From Gemmatimonas sp. (GTDB lineage Bacteria; Gemmatimonadota; Gemmatimonadetes; Gemmatimonadales; Gemmatimonadaceae), in NCBI RefSeq assembly GCF_031426495.1, contig NZ_JANPLK010000026.1:1-38410 (forward strand): a stretch of DNA of 38,410 nt, in the 5' to 3' direction. The notes under the pieces were generated by a model that was not told where the DNA came from, did not search any database, and saw nothing but the letters and a program-made list of their open reading frames with translations. The position numbers and the translations under genes are program-made. Below are positions 31,998 to 38,410 of this stretch, piece after piece (positions within the stretch are counted from its first letter, which is position 1; every line of letters starts with the position of its first letter).

Positions 31998-32704
31998 CGC
32001 GTGTACCGCAACATCTGGCGTTGATCATGGACGGCAACGGCCGTTGGGCCACTGGCAAAGGACGTCCGCGCTGGATGGGACACGCGCGTGGCGCGCAGAC
32101 CGCGCGCGAAGTCGTGTCTTACTGCGCGCAGCGCGGCGTGGAGCAACTCACGCTGTACGCGTTCTCCAGCGACAACTGGAAGCGTCCGGCGGACGAAGTG
32201 GGCTTTCTGTTCGATCTGTTCGCGTCGCACCTCGAGCGTCAGCTGGCCAAGCTGCTCAAGCACGGCATTCGCTTGTCGGTGATCGGCCGGCGCGATCGCC
32301 TGCCGCGCGCGTTGTGCGAGGCGATCGAAGCGACCGAAGCCCGGACGGCACACGGGAGCCGCATGCATCTGCGCGTGGCCGTGGACTACTCGAGCCGCGC
32401 AGCGATTCACGAAGCGTTCGCGATGGCCGAAGGGCGTGGCGATGCGCTGGAGAGCACGAACATCCTGCCGCCGGTCGACCTCGTGCTGCGGACCGGCGGC
32501 GAACGGCGGTTGTCCGACTTTCTGCTCTGGGAAAGCGCGTACGCCGAACTGGCGTTTCTCGACGTGAACTTTCCCGATCTCTCCACCGCCGATCTCGACG
32601 CGGTGTTTGCGGACTATGCGAAGCGGGAACGGCGCTACGGTGCCGTCCCCGCACCCGTGGAGGTCAGCGCTCCGACGATCCCAGTGATTTCGGCGCACCG
32701 CTGA
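31994..32704 (+). CDS. uppS: cis-Prenyltransferase (undecaprenyl diphosphate synthase family), divergent
   Basis: 236 residues. MDGNGRWA (Asp13 of the substrate/Mg site) and LYAFSSDNWKRP match the family, with RTGGERRLSDFLLWESAYAEL near the C-terminus. The usual NYGGR segment is replaced by VDYSSR, and the canonical RTSGE reads RTGGE. Family members condense isopentenyl diphosphate onto farnesyl diphosphate to make the cis-polyprenyl carrier used in cell-wall synthesis. This copy is not beside cdsA or dxr but in an operon with a winged-helix regulator, so it may be a second enzyme with another chain length. It starts with ATGA overlap. The gene name is by family. Confidence 0.85.
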   Translation: MTRVPQHLALIMDGNGRWATGKGRPRWMGHARGAQTAREVVSYCAQRGVEQLTLYAFSSDNWKRPADEVGFLFDLFASHLERQLAKLLKHGIRLSVIGRRDRLPRALCEAIEATEARTAHGSRMHLRVAVDYSSRAAIHEAFAMAEGRGDALESTNILPPVDLVLRTGGERRLSDFLLWESAYAELAFLDVNFPDLSTADLDAVFADYAKRERRYGAVPAPVEVSAPTIPVISAHR

Positions 32705-33896
32705 TCACATCCGGCAACGCCGCCGCCACGGCGCGCATTTCGTCGGGCGTACCGATCGAGATGCGCGCCCAGTCGGTGTACGGCGGAAACGCTCGGCCAA
32801 TCATGAAGCCCTTGGCGAGCATCGCCTTCTGCACCTGTTCCACCGGCATGCCGGCGTGGAAGAACACGAAGTTGGTCTGCGAATCGGTCATCTTGCGTCC
32901 CATCTTGGCGATCGCCGTCTTCATGATCTCGCGGCCTTCGTTGTTGCGCTGCTTGCACATCGCCTGAAACGCAGTGTCTTGAATCGACGCGGCCGCGCCG
33001 AGGGCACCGAACACACCGGGCGCACTCGTGCTGAGCGGCTGCAGTCGGGCAATGATATCAGGACGCGCGATCACAAACGCGGTGCGCAGGCCGGCGAGGC
33101 CGTGGATCTTGGACCCGGTGCGCGAGATGATCACGTTCTCGCCCTTCTTCACCATGTCCACGAGCGACGTGTACGACGGGTCGGTCACGAAATCGTGGTA
33201 CGCTTCATCGACCAGCACCATCGAACGACGCGAGGCGTTGCTCACGAACGTGCGCAGCTTTGCGTTGTCGGTGACGTTCGCGGTGGGATTGTTCGGGTTG
33301 CACACGAACGTGAGATCGACCGCCTGCGTGAGACGACGGTCCATGGTGTCGAGGTCATGCGTGAGATCCGCCGCGAGCGGCACCTTGTGCACCTTGATGC
33401 CGAGCGACTCAGCGTAGCGCGGCAATCCCTCGTACGTGGGCCAGGCGGTGAGCACTTCGCCTTTCATGCCGTAGGCAAGACAGACGATGCTCAGCAGCTC
33501 GCTCGAGCCAGCGACGATCATGATGTGATCAACCGGCACGCCCACGGAATCGGCGTACACCTGCTTGAGACTCGGGAGCGACGGCGCCCCGTACCAGGCG
33601 TGCTGCTTCCAACCGGCCTCGATCGCCTTGCGGGCGCTCGGTGCCATGCCGTACGGGTTCTCATTGGAGGCGAGGCGAATGGGCCCGTCGGCACGACGGG
33701 CTGCGCCGACCATTTGCTCATGCGCGGCGAAGCCGGCCGCCGTTGTCTGCCCGTCAATCACGTGGGTGACGTCGCTTTCCAGCGCCGGGAGCACTGAGGG
33801 CGTCAGTGATCCGGTGGCCATGGCTCCACCGGCCACGAGACCCGAGGACTTGAGCCACTGGCGGCGGGAGAGCGGCGATGGCGTGAACGGCGTCAT
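32664..33896 (-). CDS. Tat-exported PLP aminotransferase, HisC-like
   Basis: 410 residues from the ATG at 33896. A twin-arginine signal (PLSRRQWLKSSGLVAGGAMATGS, Arg11-Arg12) leads the class I/II aminotransferase fold. The fold includes LASNENPYGM, SSELLSIVCLAYG, FVCNPNNPTAN, VDEAYHDF and the PLP lysine in SRTGSKIHGLAGLR (Lys263). This is the histidinol-phosphate aminotransferase subgroup, but the Tat signal implies it works outside the cytoplasm. The Tat route fits a cofactor loaded before export. The substrate is therefore not likely to be histidinol phosphate. It overlaps the uppS-like gene by 41 bp tail to tail. Confidence 0.88.
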   Translation of the reverse strand: MTPFTPSPLSRRQWLKSSGLVAGGAMATGSLTPSVLPALESDVTHVIDGQTTAAGFAAHEQMVGAARRADGPIRLASNENPYGMAPSARKAIEAGWKQHAWYGAPSLPSLKQVYADSVGVPVDHIMIVAGSSELLSIVCLAYGMKGEVLTAWPTYEGLPRYAESLGIKVHKVPLAADLTHDLDTMDRRLTQAVDLTFVCNPNNPTANVTDNAKLRTFVSNASRRSMVLVDEAYHDFVTDPSYTSLVDMVKKGENVIISRTGSKIHGLAGLRTAFVIARPDIIARLQPLSTSAPGVFGALGAAASIQDTAFQAMCKQRNNEGREIMKTAIAKMGRKMTDSQTNFVFFHAGMPVEQVQKAMLAKGFMIGRAFPPYTDWARISIGTPDEMRAVAAALPDVISGAPKSLGSSER

Positions 33897-34076
33897 GAGC
33901 AGGTCCTCTGGTTGTGGTGGCGCGGCGAGCACAACGGAGACTCCACGGGGCCGGACAGAGGCGGACACGCTCCGAGCCAACCACCCCATATTGTACGACA
34001 TTCCGGGCGATTCTGCATTGCCGGAATGCCGGCCGGTACCGGCCAGTCCTTACCCTCAGGCAGACGGAGCGTCGGA

Positions 34077-35534
34077 ATGCGTTCATCCCGGGCACGGCAT
34101 CGGGTGGTTCTCGCCAGCACGCTGCTCCTGGCACTGACCGCGGCCTGTACCGCTGGCGACCGTGGTGCCTCGGTGCCCGCTACCGCGACCGCGACCGCTC
34201 CAACGCGACGTCCCAACATCGTGTTCATCCTGCTCGACGATGTCCGCTATGACGACATGGTCGACCACCCGTTCGTGGATCTGCCGAACTTGAAGCGGCT
34301 GGCCACCGAAGGCGCCTCATTCCGACGCTTCTTCACCTCGGCACCGCTCTGCTCGCCCAGTCGCGCCGTGTTCATGACGGGGCAGTACCCGTTCCACAAC
34401 GGCATCGTCGACAACGGTGAGCGCGCCGAGCTCAGTCACCAGCTCGTCACCTTTCCCAAGTTGTTGCAGGACGCCGGCTATCACACCGGCTTCTTCGGCA
34501 AATGGCATATGGGGCATGAGGATGATTCGCCACGGCCCGGCTTCGATCGCTGGGTGAGCTTCGTCGGGCAGGGCGTCTACTTCGACCCGACGCTGAACGT
34601 GGACGGCGTGGTGGCCGGCGTGAAAGGCTACATGACAGATATTCTGACCGCGCATGCGGTGTCGTTCATCAAGGCCGCGCCGGCCGACACGCCGTTTCTG
34701 GCGTTCATCGCACAGAAGGCGGCGCACCCGGAGATCTATCCGAATCAGGTGCGCTCCTTCCCGCCGGCGCCCGGCGACGAAGGCGCGTTTGCCCACGATT
34801 CGATTCCGCACGACATCAGCTGGCGCGCGCCGTTAACCGGCAAGCCGGCGCTCCAGCGCCCGGTCGATGCCAACGATCTGCGCAGTCCGAAAGGCGGGCT
34901 ACCTGACAAGTACGTGCGCGATCGACTGCGCATGTTGCTCGCGGTCGATCGCGGCATCGGTGTGGTGATCAAGGCGCTGGAAGCGAAGGGCGTGCTCGAC
35001 GAAACGGTGTTCATCGTGACCAGCGATCAAGGCTTTTTCTATGGCGAGTTCGGGTTGGCGCAGGAACGTCGGTTGGCGTACGAGCCGAGTACGCACATTC
35101 CGCTCATCGTGCGCTACCCGGGCGTCGTTCCTGCCGGCGTGAAGCCGAATGCGCTGGCCAGCAACGTGGACATCGCGCCGACGGTGCTCGAACTGGGCGG
35201 CGCGACCATACCGGCCACGATGGATGGGCGCTCGCTGCTACGCGCCCTGCGCAATGATTCCTCGACCATTCGCGACGAGCTGCTGATCGAGTACTACTCC
35301 GATACGGAATTCCCACGCATCAAGGGCATGGGATACAAGGCCGTGCGCACGGATCGCTACAAGTTCATCCGCTACGACGAGCTAAAGGGAATGGACGAAC
35401 TGTACGACCTGCAGGCAGATCCGCATGAGTTGCGGAACCTGCTCCCTGATAGCGCACCGCCTGGCCTACGCGACGAGCTGTCGGCGCGAGTGGACCGGTT
35501 ACTGAAACGGCCCGCCGGCAAGCCGACGCCGTAA
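34077..35534 (+). CDS. Lipoprotein sulfatase
   Basis: 485 residues from the ATG at 34077, with GGAG about seven bases upstream. LLLALTAAC puts a lipobox Cys at residue 24. The alkaline-phosphatase-like sulfatase fold follows: PNIVFILLDDVRYDDM (metal Asp54, Asp55), APLCSPSRAVFMTGQYP (Cys92, to be converted to formylglycine), GFFGKWHMG and FIVTSDQGFFYGE near the C-terminal metal site. It cleaves sulfate esters in the periplasm or at the cell surface. A formylglycine-generating enzyme would be needed; none is in the window. The longer frame to 33912 is open but adds no signal. Confidence 0.9.
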   Translation: MRSSRARHRVVLASTLLLALTAACTAGDRGASVPATATATAPTRRPNIVFILLDDVRYDDMVDHPFVDLPNLKRLATEGASFRRFFTSAPLCSPSRAVFMTGQYPFHNGIVDNGERAELSHQLVTFPKLLQDAGYHTGFFGKWHMGHEDDSPRPGFDRWVSFVGQGVYFDPTLNVDGVVAGVKGYMTDILTAHAVSFIKAAPADTPFLAFIAQKAAHPEIYPNQVRSFPPAPGDEGAFAHDSIPHDISWRAPLTGKPALQRPVDANDLRSPKGGLPDKYVRDRLRMLLAVDRGIGVVIKALEAKGVLDETVFIVTSDQGFFYGEFGLAQERRLAYEPSTHIPLIVRYPGVVPAGVKPNALASNVDIAPTVLELGGATIPATMDGRSLLRALRNDSSTIRDELLIEYYSDTEFPRIKGMGYKAVRTDRYKFIRYDELKGMDELYDLQADPHELRNLLPDSAPPGLRDELSARVDRLLKRPAGKPTP

Positions 35535-35545
35535 CGGGCGTCAGC

Positions 35546-36478
35546 TCACCGCGCGTTCAGTCGTTGCTGCACCATGCGGCGCAGCGTGCCGTCCTCGAGA
35601 TACCGGCGCAGATACTTTCCGGGGCAGCCGGTCTCGGCGTAGTTGTAGTGGCCACCAATGCGATCGATGGGCAGGTTGTTGGCTTTCAACGCCCACGCCA
35701 TCAAATCGGCGATGGCCTCCAGCTGCCCGACACTCGGTTCCTGCACGTCGTAGTTGCCGATCATGCTGATGAGAAAGTGTCCGCCGGGATCGTAGGTGGT
35801 GTTGGTCTCGCCCTGAAAGTGCCAGTCTCGTCCCTCGAACACGCGTCCGTCGAGGTCGAGCAGAAAGTGATAGGGCACATCCCACCAGTTGCGATCGCTG
35901 GCGCCCCATGACTGCAGGTTGCGCAGTCGCTGGGCCGGGTCATCGGCCCGCGTGAGCGGCTTGCTGTCGCCGGTGTGATGCAGCGTGACGTGCGAGATGG
36001 CGTGCGGAATGCGCAATCGCATATCGGCGCCACCGGCGATACTGGCATTGGCAATAGTGGCGGGCAATGACGCGATCGTAGCCACCTCGAGGGCGACCAG
36101 TCCGGCGCCGAGTTCACCGGGGCCGTAGATCGCGACGACGGCGCGGTGAAAGCCGCGCCAGTTGAACGCCGAACCCTCGCGCACCACGCGTTCCTCGCTC
36201 GCACCGTTGGTGGCGAGCCTCACGCGCGCTACGTCGACGGGCTTCTCGCCACTCGAGTCGACCAGGGTTTGCAGCACAGTGACCGTGAGCTCGCGAAACG
36301 AGAGTGAGTCGCCGGCCTTCTTGTTGCGGCGCGCTGCATCGGCGGGGATGCCGAGCGGCGGCTTCGCCTGCCACACGCTGTGGGGGATGACCGACGGTGG
36401 CCCCGCGGGTTGAGCAACGAGGGCCGTCGCCCAGACGAGCGAACACAGGCCGACAAGCGGCAGTCGTGGAAATCGCAT
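35546..36478 (-). CDS. Secreted N-acetylmuramoyl-L-alanine amidase/peptidoglycan-recognition protein
   Basis: 310 residues. A signal peptide covers about residues 1-22 (LVGLCSLVWATALVAQ). Residues about 30-150 are an N-terminal domain without a name I know. Residues about 155-305 are the amidase-2/PGRP fold with zinc ligands in VTLHHTGD (His167/168), the WWDVPYHFLLDLDGRVFEGRDWH core, and GGHYNYAETGCPGKYL with the C-terminal His and Cys. It hydrolyses the amide between N-acetylmuramate and L-alanine in peptidoglycan, probably in the periplasm. It is convergent with the sulfatase gene by 11 bp. Confidence 0.88.
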   Translation of the reverse strand: MRFPRLPLVGLCSLVWATALVAQPAGPPSVIPHSVWQAKPPLGIPADAARRNKKAGDSLSFRELTVTVLQTLVDSSGEKPVDVARVRLATNGASEERVVREGSAFNWRGFHRAVVAIYGPGELGAGLVALEVATIASLPATIANASIAGGADMRLRIPHAISHVTLHHTGDSKPLTRADDPAQRLRNLQSWGASDRNWWDVPYHFLLDLDGRVFEGRDWHFQGETNTTYDPGGHFLISMIGNYDVQEPSVGQLEAIADLMAWALKANNLPIDRIGGHYNYAETGCPGKYLRRYLEDGTLRRMVQQRLNAR

Positions 36479-36572
36479 GCTGTCGAATATGGGGGTTTCC
36501 CGGTAGCTTCGCGCATATGACCCGTCGCCGCGGGACCGCCCGCGACTTCACCGTGGTATTGGAGACCAGTGT

Positions 36573-38410
36573 ATGACGCTGCAGCGCCTGATCGGTTCCT
36601 CTTTGGCGATCGCCATCTTCGTCGCCGCGCCGGCTGGCGCACAAACGCCCGCGCAGCATGACAGTGCGGTCCGCGCGGTGGCACGAAGCGGCGGGCTCCC
36701 GCTGGCTACGCCGCGTACACTCCGATTCACGACCGACGAAGCGTCGTGGATGTCCCTCGACGTGTCGCCCGACGGGAAGACGATCGCTTTCGACATTCTG
36801 GGCGACCTGTATACGCTACCGATTGCGGGGGGAACGGCGACCCGCATTACCAGCGGCACTGGCTGGGATCAACAGCCCCGCTTCTCGCCCGACGGCAAGC
36901 ACCTCGTGTTCGTGAGCGACCGGAACGGGTCGAAGAACGTGTGGATCGCAAACGCCGACGGATCGAAGCCGCGTCTGATCACGCGCAGTGAGCGGATCAA
37001 CTTCGCCTCGCCGATCTGGTCGGCCGACGGGCAGTACATCATCGCGACACGCGTGGGGCAGTTGTGGATGTTCAACACGAGTGGTGGCTCGGGTGTGCAG
37101 CTGACCGGACTGCGCGCCGAGGGGGCTGCTGCGCCCACGGGTGCAGTGCCCTCGCATCTGGCCGCCGCGCCGTCGGGCGATGCGCGCTACCTGTGGGTGA
37201 ACGTGAGTGGCGGCGTACCGGCAACACTGGCGAGCGCCTTGCACGACGATCACGCGTCCTCGGCGCGTGAAGAGTTGGAGGAGCACGAGGCGCGCAGCAA
37301 TGCGCGTCGGGTGGGGCAGTATCAGATCGCGCAATTCGAACGCAGCTCGGGGCGTACATTGGTGCGCACCAACGAGGTGGAGGGAGCGTTTCGTCCGGTG
37401 GCGAGTCCCGACGGCAAATGGCTGGTGTATGCCACCCGCTATGATGCGCGCGGCGCGCTCAAGCTCCGCGATCTAAGCACCGGCGCTGAACGGTGGCTGG
37501 TGATGGATGTGCAGCGCGACAACTCGCAGGGCGGTGGCGGCAACGATCGCGATCTGTATCCGGCGTCGGCTTTCACGCCCGATTCGAAAGCGCTGATCAC
37601 GAGCTACAACGGAAAGATCTGGCGCGTCGAGGTGCCTTCGGGCGCGGTCACCGCGGTGCCGTTCACGGCGCAGGTGGATCAGCAAATGGGCGCGCTCGCG
37701 AAGTTCGAGTACCCCGTGAACGATTCGACATTGGTGGTCACGCAGATCCGTGGTGCGCGTCCGTCGCCGAACGGTCGCACGCTCGCCTTCACGGCGCTCG
37801 ACCGCGTGTATGCCGGTGACATCGATTCAACGGCACAGCTCCGTAATCCGCGACGCCTGACCACCGGTACCACGGTGGAGCATGCACCGGTGTGGTCACC
37901 GGATGGTCGCTACCTCGCGTACGTCACGTGGAGTGATACGGTGGGTGGGCATATCTATCGGGTGCGCGCCGACGGCAGCGCACCGGCCGAGCGACTCACG
38001 CGCGCGGCGGCGTTCTACGACAAGATTGCGTACACGAAGGACGGATCACGCATCATGGCGGTGCGCGGGTCGCGCTTCAGTCGACTGCGGCAGTTCGAGG
38101 ATTTCGGCAACATCGCGAACGGCGAACTGGAATACATCTCGATCCCAGCGAGTGGCGGCGAGGTCACGCGCATCGCCTGGACGGGCAGCGGGCAGTCGCA
38201 GCAGGGACGCAACGTGCCGCATGTGGGTCCGGACAGTACGCGGCTGTACGTGTGGGCAGGCAACGAAGGACTGGTGTCGATGCGCTTCGACGGATCCGAT
38301 CGCAAGATCGTGGTTCGCGTCGCGGGTCCGCCACCGCCGGCGCAGCCCCTGCCGCCGGGCGCGACGCCGCCACCACCGCAGGCTCCTGACGAAGTCGTGC
38401 TGTCACCGGA
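36573..38410 (+). CDS. Large exported TolB/PD40 beta-propeller protein (partial, 3' end missing)
   Basis: The frame runs from the ATG at 36573 (GGAG about ten bases upstream) to the window end, at least 612 residues, and has no stop. A signal peptide covers residues 1-25 (LAIAIFVAAPAGAQ). PD40/WD40-like blades follow, each with a '(S)PDG..(I/L)(A/V)F.S...G....(W/Y)' pattern: SPDGKTIAFDILGDLYTLP, SPDGKHLVFVSDRNGSKNVWI, SPDGKWLVYATRYDARG and SPDGRYLAYVTWSDT. Near the end is a proline-rich linker. In Gemmatimonadota such proteins often continue into an amidohydrolase or protease domain, but that part is outside the window. Confidence 0.85.
   Translation, partial: MTLQRLIGSSLAIAIFVAAPAGAQTPAQHDSAVRAVARSGGLPLATPRTLRFTTDEASWMSLDVSPDGKTIAFDILGDLYTLPIAGGTATRITSGTGWDQQPRFSPDGKHLVFVSDRNGSKNVWIANADGSKPRLITRSERINFASPIWSADGQYIIATRVGQLWMFNTSGGSGVQLTGLRAEGAAAPTGAVPSHLAAAPSGDARYLWVNVSGGVPATLASALHDDHASSAREELEEHEARSNARRVGQYQIAQFERSSGRTLVRTNEVEGAFRPVASPDGKWLVYATRYDARGALKLRDLSTGAERWLVMDVQRDNSQGGGGNDRDLYPASAFTPDSKALITSYNGKIWRVEVPSGAVTAVPFTAQVDQQMGALAKFEYPVNDSTLVVTQIRGARPSPNGRTLAFTALDRVYAGDIDSTAQLRNPRRLTTGTTVEHAPVWSPDGRYLAYVTWSDTVGGHIYRVRADGSAPAERLTRAAAFYDKIAYTKDGSRIMAVRGSRFSRLRQFEDFGNIANGELEYISIPASGGEVTRIAWTGSGQSQQGRNVPHVGPDSTRLYVWAGNEGLVSMRFDGSDRKIVVRVAGPPPPAQPLPPGATPPPPQAPDEVVLSP

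Overview
The window is high-GC bacterial chromosome with short intergenic gaps, genes on both strands and many exported proteins and lipoproteins. The mix includes a six-bladed beta-propeller lipoprotein-type gene, a TolB-like propeller protein, DUF4159, DUF3300, ADP-heptose epimerase (so a Gram-negative LPS maker) and a fused 2-oxoacid:ferredoxin oxidoreductase alpha subunit. This fits a diderm of the Gemmatimonadota type (Gemmatimonas or a relative). That assignment is inference from gene content; no rRNA is present to prove it.

Layout. 1-3.7 kb: the end of an FtsX-type permease, a TetR regulator facing an SDR dehydrogenase across a large palindromic operator, a ribbon-helix-helix/PIN toxin-antitoxin pair, a DUF892 ferritin-like protein translationally coupled to a 42-residue membrane peptide, and a DUF4256 protein. 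3.9-6.8 kb: a DUF3300 secreted protein with a repetitive tail, and a serine beta-lactamase-fold hydrolase.

6.9-14.8 kb is the most interesting block. Reading leftward it holds two tandem paralogous peptides of 52 and 54 residues, a hairpin, a GAF-GAF-TM-HlyD fusion, a lipoprotein membrane-fusion adaptor and a PqqD-like/M50 protease/HlyD fusion. A large SARP-type (BTAD plus AAA ATPase) regulator is divergently transcribed. The peptide promoter carries heptamer direct repeats with the 11-bp period and 8-bp offset from the -10 that are the hallmark of SARP activation. I read this as a candidate peptide maturation/export system controlled by its neighbouring regulator. No ABC or RND pump is encoded in it.

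14.9-21.8 kb: a periplasmic type II asparaginase, a DUF4159 protein, and an operon of GltD-like ferredoxin-containing flavoprotein, 2-oxoacid:ferredoxin oxidoreductase alpha (gamma-alpha fusion) and beta. 21.8-28.5 kb: secreted proteins and lipoproteins, a VOC protein overlapping tail-to-tail with a RES/Xre toxin-antitoxin pair, a haloperoxidase-like alpha/beta hydrolase, a beta-propeller protein and a TonB C-terminal-like protein. 28.5-28.8 kb is non-coding and holds an unusual imperfect inverted repeat with nested palindromes.

28.8-38.4 kb: HldD epimerase, two tandem paralogous membrane proteins divergent from a three-gene operon (membrane protein, winged-helix regulator, divergent cis-prenyltransferase), a Tat-exported HisC-like aminotransferase, a lipoprotein sulfatase, a secreted peptidoglycan-recognition amidase, and the start of a large TolB-type propeller protein that runs off the end. 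No tRNA, rRNA, CRISPR array, transposase or prophage gene was seen.
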